Assembly: GCA_019748215.1 (NCBI GenBank)
Contig: JAIEPV010000114.1
Location: forward strand, 1 to 47,927
DNA: 47,927 nt
Origin: Hyphomicrobium sp.
GTDB lineage: Bacteria > Pseudomonadota > Alphaproteobacteria > Rhizobiales > Hyphomicrobiaceae
Reading direction: 5' to 3'
Below the pieces are notes generated by a model, which saw only the letters and a program-made list of their open reading frames with translations, did not search any database and was not told the DNA's origin. Positions 17,785-26,341 of the stretch are shown one piece after another (within the stretch, counting starts at the first letter, position 1; each line of letters begins with the position of its first letter). The translations under genes and the position numbers were made by a program.

Positions 17785-20700
17785 TTATGCTTTCCCGACC
17801 CGGTTGAGATCCATGGGCTGGCGCTGCGAAACTTGCGGCGCCTCCGGCTCAGCAGCGACCGTCGTGCCGGCCAGTCGAGCCAAGCTCGCGGCGATGCCCG
17901 GCGGAAGGTTCGACAGATTGGGCGATAGGACTGGCGGCGGAATGCTGCGCGGCGGCAACGGCGGCGGACCACCCAGGCCATGCGTAGCGCCGTTTTCGGC
18001 GCCATTGTAAGAGCCGGCTGGCGGTCCGTTCAAATGGCCATTTCCAACCGAATTATACGCAGGTTCACCCGCGTCCGAGTTGAGCGTGCCGTAGGGCGCA
18101 GCGCCGCCATTGTTCGCCGACTGGGCTGGCGCGCCGTGGTACGCAGGCGATGTTTCGAGGGGCAGTGCCCGGGCAAGCGCGTCAGCCAGCGGCTGCAGCG
18201 TCCGCGCCGTGTTCCCCGGCCCGTCTGGACCGTTGAATGCAAAATTCTGAAATGCGGGCCCAGCGCCTGAACCACCGTCGGGTCCCGGTGGGCGGTCGAA
18301 GCCGTAGTCGTGCGGCGCGGTGTTTGACGGTTGCATCTGCCCGAAACCGTTTGGCGTGGGCTGCTGCGCCAGCGCACCGTTCAACTCCTGCAAATGCAAA
18401 TGTGACGGGATGGGCATAGGGAACATCGCAACGGCATCCGCCATCGATGGCGGCGGCAACCCGGGCGCGTTGCCGTTGGCGCGGATCGCGGCAGCGGCAT
18501 CCTGCTTCTGACGCGGCCGAATGATCGAGCCATGCGGTAGACCTTGCGGCTTGCCGACGGCATCGGCGAGCGCCGCGCCGTCTGTCGTACCCTGAACCGC
18601 AGCGGCGATCGATTTCTCGTCCACCTTCGGTTTCATCTTCGGCTTGAAGAAGCCGCGCGGCTGCATCTTGCGTTCAGCGCGGCGAACAATTTTCAGAAGT
18701 TGAATGACGTCGCGATCCGCGATCGGTTCGCCGAAGTGATAGCCCTGCGCATACTCGCAGCCCATTTCGCGCAAAAGGGCGGCTTCTTCGGCACGCTCGA
18801 CGCCTTCGGCAACAACGGTTTTGGAGAGCTCGTGCGCCAGCGCGAGGATTGACCGCATGATGGCGGCGCCGCTGGCCGTGCTGCTGGCGCGTACCAACTC
18901 CCGATCGACTTTGATCGAGTCAAACGGGAAGCGCTGAAGGTACGCGAGCGAAGAATATCCAGTGCCGAAATCATCGAGCGCCAGTTCAGCGCCGGAGCCG
19001 CGCAAAATCTCGAGGATTTCCGCCGCTTGTTCTGGATTTTCCATGACCAGAGTTTCGGTGATCTCCAAACGCAACACGCCGCGCGGCACGATATTGCGAC
19101 CGAGGACGTGGCGAATTTCCTGGACCGACTCCGGCCGGAACAGCTGCCGGCTCGAAACATTGACGCTGACGAACAAAGGCCGCTCACTGCGCGGCAACTC
19201 CGTTTGCCAGCGCGCGGCATCCTTGGCCGCCCGCAGCAAGACATAGGAGCCAAGCTTGACGATCAGATCGCTCTCTTCGGCGACCGGTACGAAGGCGGCG
19301 GGATTCAATAGCCCGAGTTTGGGGTGCTCCCAGCGCACCAGCGCTTCGAAGCCTGCGAGTTCCTTCGTTGGCAGATAAATAATCGGCTGATACAGGACTT
19401 TCAGCTGGCCGCGCTCGAGGGCTTTGCGAAGATCACTTTCAATCTGTATGCGATCATCGCGATCGCGGCGCATGCTTGGCTCGAACACCTCGATACGATC
19501 AGCCCCGCCGCGCTTGGCGCGGTACATGGCGAGTTCGGCATCTTTCAGCAAATCATCGTCGGCAGGATTGGCGTCGTCCCAGACGGCCATACCGATCGAG
19601 CCCGTCAGCACGATTTCCTGATTGGCAAGCGGGATCGGTGCGCGCAGCGATCGGCGCATGCGCTCGGCGAGGGCCGGCAAATTTTGCACATCCTGCTCTC
19701 CGGTGAAGAGCAGCGCAAATTGATCGCCACCGACGCGAGCGACCGTATCCTGCACCCCGAGCTGGCGTTGCAGGCGGCGAGCCACCGTCAGCAGCAGGCT
19801 ATCGCCGCGCACCAAGCCGAATGTCGAGTTCGCACTTTTGAATTTGTCGATGTCGATGAAAATAACTGCTGGACGAACGGTCTTGTCGGTTTTTGCGCGA
19901 GTGACCACGGCGCGAAGCCGATCGAGAAACAACTCGCGATTTGGAAGGCCGGTCAGGCTGCAATGAACGGCATCGTGGAGCAGGCGCTCGTGCGCGCGCT
20001 TGACGTCGGACACATCGCGAATGAGGCCGACGCAGCGCAGCGTTCGGCCGTCGGCGTTGGGAATGCTGGCGGCCTCGAGCTCAAACCAGCGCCAGCTATT
20101 GTCGGCGTGGCGTAGCCTGAAATCCGTCTTGATGCGAACTCCGGCCCGCTCCTGCGCCGAAACCAGCATGACGCGAAAGCGTTCTTTGTCGGTCGGGTGC
20201 ACGTGTTTAATGAAGGCATCGACTTTAGCCGAAAGCTCATTTGGCATGAGCCCCAGCGCAATTTCAATTTCAGGTCCGATCTTGATTTCGTCGCGGCGGA
20301 TATTCCATTCCCAAATGGACGATCCAGATCCGGCGAGCGCCAGCGATCGCGACTGCAATTCGGTTGGAGCGCCGGCATAAAGCGGATCGAGAGATCGGAA
20401 CGCGAATTGCGTGACCGTGAAGCCCATCAAGATGATGACAAGCACCAATCCGGCGACGAGCACCGAGACCACCATATCGCCACCGAGCCGGCCACTGAGC
20501 GTCATGCCGGCGGCAAACACCCAGACCAGAAACAAAACCCACGTCGGCACCAGCGAGAGCGCCCGGTCCTGGCCGCGCGCGGCGAGAAATAGCGTGAAGA
20601 CGGCACCGACTGTGCCGATCCCGACAAACGACAAGCGAGCAAACGTCGCAGCCAAGCGCGGATCGACGACCGCGACGGCAATCAACGCCAGCTGCGCCAC

Positions 20701-21597
20701 CATCCAGACGCCGATGAGCATGCGCACCAGCCCATGCCACATGCCGAGCCGCAAGAACGTCGACAGGAAGATGACGAAGCTTGCCGCAATTGCCGACTCT
20801 CCGGCGGCTCGATAAACCGCGTTGTCTTCCGGCCGGAGATTGAACAGCTTGTGAAAGAAGCCGAAATCCACACACAGATACATCAGCACCGACCACGACA
20901 CCAAAGCGGCAGCCGGAAAAATGATTTTGTGATTGGCCGCGAACACCGCCGTAAGGAAGATCGCGAGCAATCCCATCAAACCGAGCATCGCGCCGTTGAA
21001 CAACTGGCGATCGCGGGTCTTGATTTCGTAGTCGATCGGCTTCCACAGATAGAGCCTTGAAAACCGCTCGCTCGAAAGCTCGGCGACGTAGGTGATCGTC
21101 TGGCCGGGCTCGAGCGTGATGCGAAACACGTCGGCCTTGTCGCTCTTGACGCGCTCAGGCACAAACCCGACCGATGGCGTCACCGCCTCGATGCGCCGGG
21201 CATCGAGATCTGGCCAGATCGTGCCGGAGCCGGAGATGGTGTAGCGATCGGCGGTGAGCCAGCGCTCCATCGGTTTGTCGGTGCCGTTGGTGAGCGAGAA
21301 CACCATCCAATTCGGATTGGCACCCGGCACCGAGGCCCGCACCGTCATGCGCCCTGTGACGCCGTCGGCACCCGGCGCGGTTTCGACTTGCATGCTATCG
21401 CCGCGGCCTTCGTAGGCATCGCCAAGCGCGGTGATTTCGAGGCGCTCGATATCGGGCTGCACGACGATCGGCGACATCGCCGCCGACGGCAGACTGAGGG
21501 CGAGAAACGCCAGCCAGACCGCCGCAATCTCAATCATCCCGGTCGCCAGCCGGCATCGCAGTCGTCGTGCGATGTTGTGTTTCATCACCAGCATCAT
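17785..21597 (-). CDS. Membrane PAS-GGDEF-EAL signalling protein with long Pro/Gly-rich tail
   Basis: A 1270-residue c-di-GMP signalling protein. In order: an N-terminal signal/anchor; an extracytoplasmic domain to about residue 185; seven or so transmembrane helices to about 400, resembling the 7TM-DISM type; a PAS domain at about 415-530 (SSIWEWNIRRDE ... WRWFELEA); a GGDEF domain whose site reads RVGGDQF near 620; and an EAL domain (FEALVRWEHP near 750, EITETLVM, DDFGTGYSS near 877, KVDRELV, VAEGVE). The EAL motifs look complete, so phosphodiesterase activity is likely, while GGDQF is a variant of uncertain activity. A ~295-residue tail rich in Pro, Gly, Asn and Ala follows. The ATG at 21597 overlaps the stop of the GNAT gene (ATGA). 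Confidence 0.92.
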   Translation of the reverse strand: MMLVMKHNIARRLRCRLATGMIEIAAVWLAFLALSLPSAAMSPIVVQPDIERLEITALGDAYEGRGDSMQVETAPGADGVTGRMTVRASVPGANPNWMVFSLTNGTDKPMERWLTADRYTISGSGTIWPDLDARRIEAVTPSVGFVPERVKSDKADVFRITLEPGQTITYVAELSSERFSRLYLWKPIDYEIKTRDRQLFNGAMLGLMGLLAIFLTAVFAANHKIIFPAAALVSWSVLMYLCVDFGFFHKLFNLRPEDNAVYRAAGESAIAASFVIFLSTFLRLGMWHGLVRMLIGVWMVAQLALIAVAVVDPRLAATFARLSFVGIGTVGAVFTLFLAARGQDRALSLVPTWVLFLVWVFAAGMTLSGRLGGDMVVSVLVAGLVLVIILMGFTVTQFAFRSLDPLYAGAPTELQSRSLALAGSGSSIWEWNIRRDEIKIGPEIEIALGLMPNELSAKVDAFIKHVHPTDKERFRVMLVSAQERAGVRIKTDFRLRHADNSWRWFELEAASIPNADGRTLRCVGLIRDVSDVKRAHERLLHDAVHCSLTGLPNRELFLDRLRAVVTRAKTDKTVRPAVIFIDIDKFKSANSTFGLVRGDSLLLTVARRLQRQLGVQDTVARVGGDQFALLFTGEQDVQNLPALAERMRRSLRAPIPLANQEIVLTGSIGMAVWDDANPADDDLLKDAELAMYRAKRGGADRIEVFEPSMRRDRDDRIQIESDLRKALERGQLKVLYQPIIYLPTKELAGFEALVRWEHPKLGLLNPAAFVPVAEESDLIVKLGSYVLLRAAKDAARWQTELPRSERPLFVSVNVSSRQLFRPESVQEIRHVLGRNIVPRGVLRLEITETLVMENPEQAAEILEILRGSGAELALDDFGTGYSSLAYLQRFPFDSIKVDRELVRASSTASGAAIMRSILALAHELSKTVVAEGVERAEEAALLREMGCEYAQGYHFGEPIADRDVIQLLKIVRRAERKMQPRGFFKPKMKPKVDEKSIAAAVQGTTDGAALADAVGKPQGLPHGSIIRPRQKQDAAAAIRANGNAPGLPPPSMADAVAMFPMPIPSHLHLQELNGALAQQPTPNGFGQMQPSNTAPHDYGFDRPPGPDGGSGAGPAFQNFAFNGPDGPGNTARTLQPLADALARALPLETSPAYHGAPAQSANNGGAAPYGTLNSDAGEPAYNSVGNGHLNGPPAGSYNGAENGATHGLGGPPPLPPRSIPPPVLSPNLSNLPPGIAASLARLAGTTVAAEPEAPQVSQRQPMDLNRVGKA

Positions 21598-22214
21598 GCG
21601 ATCCTCGTCGGATGCAGAGACGTCGGTGCAATACCGGGATCGCCGACCAAACGGGCATACAGAATATGATCCTGCCACTGGCCGTTGATCTTGAGAAATG
21701 ATCGGGCGATGCCCTCGCGCTCAAAACCGGTTTTTTCGAGAACGCGAATCGATGCCGTGTTGGCGGGCATGCTCGCTGCTTCGATGCGGTGCAAGCGCAG
21801 GGCGCCGAACGCGAACGGCAGCAGCGTCAAAACTGCATCCTGCATACGGCCACCGCCGGCATAGGGAGCGCCGATCCAATAGCCAAGCGACGCCGATTGC
21901 GCCGATCCGCGCCGCACGTTCGACAGCGTAATGCCGCCGAGCAGAGCGTCCGACATCGCATCGGCGATAAAAAATGAATAGCCGAGATCATCGCGCACGT
22001 CGCGGCCGTAGGCCCGCAATCGACGGCGGAACATCGCTCGAGAAAGATCGTCATGGGCCCAGGTTGGCTCCCATCGTGTCAAATGCTGCCGGCTCAGAGC
22101 GCGCAGTTCGGCCCAATTGGCGTAGTCAGACCCGGCGGGCGGGCGCAACGTCACCGAGCGACCGCGAATGGGTGCCAGATAATCTTCCGGAGCCGGGGAT
22201 CTGAGGAAGGCCAT
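21594..22214 (-). CDS. GNAT family N-acetyltransferase (RimJ-like)
   Basis: A 206-residue acetyltransferase, most like the RimJ/RimL group that acetylates protein N-termini. The fold is visible from VTLRPPAGSDYANWAELR through GYWIGAPYAGGGRMQDAV, which carries the acetyl-CoA-binding loop, to RIEAASMPANTASIRVLEKTGF, the classical family block. Its substrate is unknown. It starts 11 bp after the M16 peptidase gene and overlaps the EAL gene start by 4 bases, placing it in the thrC-M16-GNAT-EAL unit. Confidence 0.92.
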   Translation of the reverse strand: MAFLRSPAPEDYLAPIRGRSVTLRPPAGSDYANWAELRALSRQHLTRWEPTWAHDDLSRAMFRRRLRAYGRDVRDDLGYSFFIADAMSDALLGGITLSNVRRGSAQSASLGYWIGAPYAGGGRMQDAVLTLLPFAFGALRLHRIEAASMPANTASIRVLEKTGFEREGIARSFLKINGQWQDHILYARLVGDPGIAPTSLHPTRIA

Positions 22215-22225
22215 GCCGATCTGCC

Positions 22226-23542
22226 TTACGCTCCCGCCGCGACCGTTGCGATAGCGCTCACGCTTCTCGGTTCAAGAATTCGGGCGGCGCCTTCAGCTTG
22301 CGCCAGCGACTTGCCGCCGGATCCAACCACCGTCACTGTTGGCGTAGCGATTGCAAGCTTCTCAGCATAGCGCCGCATATCGTTGACGCCGACCGCGTCC
22401 ACCTTCGCGACCAGGTCCTGTGCCGGGATTAAGCGATCGTGGGTGAGGAGCTGGCGCGCCATCTGTTCCGCGTGGACTGACGAACTTTCCAGCGCCATCA
22501 GCAATCCGGCCTTCAGCTGAGCCTTCGAGCGTTGCAATTCAGCAGCCGTCGGACCGCGATCGGCGAGCGACGCCAATTCGCCGGCAACAACCCTCACCAA
22601 GGGGTCGACCGTGTCTGGCCCTGTTGCTGCGTGAACCGCTAGCATCCCAGTATCCCTCAAACCCCAAACCGTCGAGTAAATGGCGTAGCAAAGCCCGCGC
22701 TTCTCGCGAATTTCCTGGAACAGCCGCGATGACATACCGCCGCCAAACAAGCCAGAAAACACCTGTGCCGCGAAGTAGTCGCTGTCCACATAGGCAGCCG
22801 ACGGATAACCGATCAGCACGTGGCTCTGTTCGAACGGCTTTTTAGAGGCCGACACGCCGCCAGTGTATTGAGCCGCCGTCTCTTTTTCGGCTGTGCCTGG
22901 AGTGAGCCGGCCGAATAGGGCTTCAACGTGGCGAACCAATTTTTCGTGGTTGATAGCGCCGGCGGCTGAAACGACCATGGCATTGGGATGATATCGAGAT
23001 GACAGATAGTGCCGCAAATCATCGGAGCGCAGCCCAGCGACGCTTGCCTTGGTGCCGAGGATGGGTCGGCCGACCGCCTGATCGGGAAACGCCGTCACCT
23101 GAAGCAGATCGAAGCCCAGATCCTCGGGGCTGTCTTGCGCTCCAGCAATCTCTTGCTGAATGACATCGCGCTCCTTGTCGAGTTCGTCCGGGCTAAAAGT
23201 CGAGTTGAGCAGAATATCGGCAAGGATGTCGAGAGCGATCGGTTCGTCGCCCTTCAAAACGCGCGCGTAGTACGACGTCATGTCGAGGCCGGTCGCGGCA
23301 TTTAGCTCGCCGCCGACTTCCTCGATCTCTTCGGCAATGCGTTGTGCCGATCGCGATGCCGTGCCTTTGAAAGCCATGTGTTCGAGCAAATGCGACAGCC
23401 CGTGCTGCGCCTTCGTTTCGTGGCGAGCACCGGCCGCGACCCAAACGCCAAGCGACACCGTTTCCAGATGGGACATGTGCTGAGACACGATGCGCAGGCC
23501 GTTGGCCAGCGTGGTGACGTGCGCCGTCGTGTCGTTGGTCAT
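22226..23542 (-). CDS. M16 family zinc peptidase
   Basis: A 438-residue metalloprotease related to the mitochondrial processing peptidase beta subunit and bacterial YmxG/PqqL proteins. The inverted zinc motif HLLEH (H51, E54, H55) sits in GLSHLLEHMAFKGT, and the third ligand is expected in ERDVIQQEI. The second, non-catalytic half carries SSRLFQEIREKRGLCYAIYS, the glycine-rich/arginine block of the family. No signal peptide is seen, so it is probably cytoplasmic. Its ATG overlaps the thrC stop by 4 bases. The thrC-M16-GNAT order recurs in Hyphomicrobiales. Confidence 0.95.
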   Translation of the reverse strand: MTNDTTAHVTTLANGLRIVSQHMSHLETVSLGVWVAAGARHETKAQHGLSHLLEHMAFKGTASRSAQRIAEEIEEVGGELNAATGLDMTSYYARVLKGDEPIALDILADILLNSTFSPDELDKERDVIQQEIAGAQDSPEDLGFDLLQVTAFPDQAVGRPILGTKASVAGLRSDDLRHYLSSRYHPNAMVVSAAGAINHEKLVRHVEALFGRLTPGTAEKETAAQYTGGVSASKKPFEQSHVLIGYPSAAYVDSDYFAAQVFSGLFGGGMSSRLFQEIREKRGLCYAIYSTVWGLRDTGMLAVHAATGPDTVDPLVRVVAGELASLADRGPTAAELQRSKAQLKAGLLMALESSSVHAEQMARQLLTHDRLIPAQDLVAKVDAVGVNDMRRYAEKLAIATPTVTVVGSGGKSLAQAEGAARILEPRSVSAIATVAAGA

Positions 23543-24942
23543 GCTGTTGCCTTGGTTCGACCGCCGCAGCGGCTCTCGACGAAATGTTCGACACGTTCCA
23601 GGTCGTTGGGCAGTGTCGCAAACCGTTCCGGATCGGTCATGAGCGTGCCGAGCCGCTCTGGCAGCGATGGGCGCTGCCCGGTGACCGCCGTCATTGCCTC
23701 CGGAAACTTGGCAGGGTGTGCGGTCGCGAGAACCACGACCTCGCCTGCGCCTTCAACGCGTTCGCTAGCGACAACAGCGCACGCCGTGTGCGGATCGACG
23801 ACGTATCCGTACCGTGACTGCAGCCGGCGAATGCAATCGGCGACGTCGGCCTCACTGGCTGCGACGGCGGCGAAGTCGTTTTTGAGCTGCGGCCATATCG
23901 GCCCGAGATCGAACCTTTTGGACACCGCTAGCGATGCCATGAAATCGCGAATTTTTGCGCCGTCACGCCCCGACGCTTCAAACAAATAGCGTTCGAAGTT
24001 CGATGAAATCTGAATGTCCATCGACGGTGATGAAGTGGCGACCACGCCGCGCATTTCGTAGCGGCCGGTGGCGACGGTGCGCGGCAGGATATCGTTTGCG
24101 TTGGAAGCGATGATCAATGTCTTGATCGGCAGCCCCATGCGTTTGGCGACATAGCCGGCGAAAATGTCGCCGAAGTTGCCGGTCGGGACGGCAAACGACA
24201 CCGCTTTGTCGGGTGCGCCGAGAGCTGCTGCGGCTGAAAAGTAGTATGTCACTTGCGCGACGATGCGGGCCCAGTTGATCGAATTGACCGCGGACAAAGC
24301 GACCCGATCGCGAAACGCATGGTCATTGAACATGGCCTTCACGAGAGCCTGGCAATCGTCGAACGTGCCGTCGATCGCAGCGGCATGGACGTTGGATTCC
24401 GTCGGCGTCGTCATCATGCGCCGCTGAACGTCGGACACGCGGCCGTCGGGAAACAGCACAACGATGTCGACGCGTTTCGATGTCCGGAAGGCTTCCACCG
24501 CAGCGCCGCCCGTATCTCCCGATGTGGCGCCGACAATGGTCGCACGCTTGCCCCGCTTTTCGAGGATGTGATCCATCAAGCGCGCCAAGAGTTGCATGGC
24601 GATGTCTTTGAAGGCCAACGTCGGGCCGTGGAAGAGTTCCAAAACGTGCGTGCCAGGCGAGAGCGCTTTCAATGGCGCAACGGCCGCATCGCTGAACACC
24701 GCATACGCCTCGTCCGCCATGCGCTGAAGGTCGGCGCGCGAGATGGCGCCGCCGGTGAAGGGAGCGATGACCTCGACGGCGATATCGGCAAACGGCCTGT
24801 GGGCAAACGAGCGAATCGTATCCGCCGAAAGTTGCGGCCACGATTGGGGCAGATAAAGCCCGCCGTCGCGCGCCAGCCCGGCGAGCACGACATCCTCGAA
24901 GCCGAGCACCGGGGCCGAGCCTCTTGTTGAAATATAGTTCAA
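23539..24942 (-). CDS. thrC: Threonine synthase
   Basis: The PLP enzyme that converts O-phosphohomoserine to threonine. The 467-residue protein begins MNYISTRGSAP, the usual start of this class. The PLP lysine is K112 in HGPTLAFKD. Other blocks are GATSGDTGGAA, FPDGRVSDVQRRMM, and VPTGNFGDIFAGYVAKRMGLP, which binds the cofactor phosphate. It is the first gene of a four-gene minus-strand run, 100 bp downstream of the SURF1 gene, and could be read from the cox cluster or from its own promoter in that gap. Confidence 0.96.
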   Translation of the reverse strand: MNYISTRGSAPVLGFEDVVLAGLARDGGLYLPQSWPQLSADTIRSFAHRPFADIAVEVIAPFTGGAISRADLQRMADEAYAVFSDAAVAPLKALSPGTHVLELFHGPTLAFKDIAMQLLARLMDHILEKRGKRATIVGATSGDTGGAAVEAFRTSKRVDIVVLFPDGRVSDVQRRMMTTPTESNVHAAAIDGTFDDCQALVKAMFNDHAFRDRVALSAVNSINWARIVAQVTYYFSAAAALGAPDKAVSFAVPTGNFGDIFAGYVAKRMGLPIKTLIIASNANDILPRTVATGRYEMRGVVATSSPSMDIQISSNFERYLFEASGRDGAKIRDFMASLAVSKRFDLGPIWPQLKNDFAAVAASEADVADCIRRLQSRYGYVVDPHTACAVVASERVEGAGEVVVLATAHPAKFPEAMTAVTGQRPSLPERLGTLMTDPERFATLPNDLERVEHFVESRCGGRTKATA

Positions 24943-25042
24943 AGGACGGTTCTCATTTTCGTAAGCGAGGCTGAACTTTAGTTTGCCGAGGCGGCACGAA
25001 CAAGGGCGGCGCCGTCATCGTCAACCGCGACGTCCGTTTACG

Positions 25043-25828
25043 CTAAGATTGGGGTGGCCGGTCCTCAAGCGCGGCCAAGCGCTGGCGAGCAAAGACTACG
25101 AACACGCCGACCAGGGTCAATGCCAGCCCGTACCACGTGACGACGTATTGAAGATGGGAGTTTGACAGCCGGATTTCCGTGGTTCCGCCTTTGGGCCAAC
25201 CGCCCGGATTTTCGGGTTTGGCGTCGGCGTCGATTGAGAACGGCGCATAGGCTTCAAGGCGCATGGTTGCAAGCTGTTCGGAGGTCGGCGGCCCGGCCGC
25301 ACCCCAGCGCATGGCGTCGCTATCGCGTGAATACCAGCGGTTGCCTTTCAGATCATTGTCGGGCGTGAACGTGCCCTTGACTTCAGGAAGCCGCGCAAGC
25401 CCGACGACGGTGACCGGCGGCGTTACCTGCCCCTCGCTGCGCGAAGCGGGGTCTTTCAAGCGTTCGGGAACCCAGCCGCGATTAACGAACAGCGGCGGCA
25501 ATCCGTCGACGGGTCGAAACAGCGTATAGACGTTCCAACCTGGACCCTGCGATCTCGGCGCATAGACATGGCGCTCCTCGCCATGATCGAACGCGCCGGT
25601 TACGGTAACATGCAGATACGTCACGGCTTCGGGTGAGGCAGCCCTGGCCAATGCCTCGGCGTATGAAACAGGCTCGGCCGACCGGCGCTGCTCAATCGTC
25701 GCGATCAGTTCCTCTTTCCAGATTTTACGCTGCCATTGCCACGTGCCAAGCCCGATCAAGACCGGCAGCAGCGCCAGGGTCATCAGCGTCGGCACAATCA
25801 GCCCGGCCCTACGCCAGCGCGCAAACAT
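25043..25828 (-). CDS. SURF1 family cytochrome oxidase biogenesis protein
   Basis: A 261-residue inner-membrane protein of the SURF1/Shy1 family, which supports heme a insertion into subunit I of aa3 oxidases. Two transmembrane helices lie at the ends: LMTLALLPVLIGLGTWQWQR, which has the conserved GxWQxxR pattern, and VVTWYGLALTLVGVFVVFAR. Conserved loop blocks are GPGWNVYTLF, FVNRGWVP and RLSNSHLQYVVTWYGLA. A GTG at 25831 directly precedes the chosen ATG at 25828. It follows DUF983 within a few bases in the cox cluster. Confidence 0.93.
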   Translation of the reverse strand: MFARWRRAGLIVPTLMTLALLPVLIGLGTWQWQRKIWKEELIATIEQRRSAEPVSYAEALARAASPEAVTYLHVTVTGAFDHGEERHVYAPRSQGPGWNVYTLFRPVDGLPPLFVNRGWVPERLKDPASRSEGQVTPPVTVVGLARLPEVKGTFTPDNDLKGNRWYSRDSDAMRWGAAGPPTSEQLATMRLEAYAPFSIDADAKPENPGGWPKGGTTEIRLSNSHLQYVVTWYGLALTLVGVFVVFARQRLAALEDRPPQS

Positions 25829-25832
25829 CACT

Positions 25833-26207
25833 TCAGTCCTTCGCGAGGCGGCCTTCCTCGGCCTTGTTTTTGTATTGCAAGGCGATAAGCGTGGCTTTCA
25901 GGAAACGCAGCAGAAATACCGCCAAAATCGGCGTCACGACGCCAAGCAATAGTACGTGACCCCACCAGGGAACGCCAAACTTGAATTCGGCGATCAGCGT
26001 GCCGCCGAGACAAAGAAATCCGAGAATGAAGATCGCGAATACGGCCGGACCGTCGCCGGTATCGACGAATTTGTAATCGAGGCCGCAATGGGTGCACGCA
26101 GCGCGCATGCCTAAAACGTGCTCGAATAGCGGTCCCTTTCCGCAGCGCGGGCAGCGGCATTTCAGGCCCGCCATCAGCGGCGAGCATCCTAGTGTGGCCT
26201 GAGACAT
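25833..26207 (-). CDS. DUF983 family protein
   Basis: A 124-residue protein of the DUF983 family, regularly found beside cox3 and SURF1 genes in alphaproteobacteria. The N-terminus has a zinc-ribbon-like cysteine set (KCRCPRCGKGPLFE ... CTHCGLDY). Two transmembrane helices follow (AVFAIFILGFLCLGGTLIAE and WGHVLLLGVVTPILAVFLLRF). The function is not established; a role in oxidase assembly is inferred from its neighbours. Confidence 0.9.
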   Translation of the reverse strand: MSQATLGCSPLMAGLKCRCPRCGKGPLFEHVLGMRAACTHCGLDYKFVDTGDGPAVFAIFILGFLCLGGTLIAEFKFGVPWWGHVLLLGVVTPILAVFLLRFLKATLIALQYKNKAEEGRLAKD

Positions 26208-26285
26208 TCACGATCCTCCGCCAATCACTGCGAGGGGTTGGCCGCATTATACCCGAGCCTCAACGAAAACGCCGATGCGCAAAAT

Positions 26286-26313
26286 GGACGAGGCGGCCCG
26301 TGTGGCCGCCTCG
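26286..26313 (-). terminator. Probable terminator after ctaE
   Basis: A perfect 10-bp stem (26289-26298 with 26304-26313, 5-base loop) lies 28 bp past the ctaE stop. Read on the minus strand it is followed by TCCATTTTG, a weak U-tract. It may end or attenuate the ctaG-ctaE transcript before DUF983. Confidence 0.55.
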
Positions 26314-26341
26314 ATGTGTCTTGGGGCATAAAGCGGTGCGA

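Noticed and set aside
19324-20115. 263-codon open frame antisense to the GGDEF-EAL gene
   Set aside because: It is fully opposite conserved GGDEF and EAL motifs.
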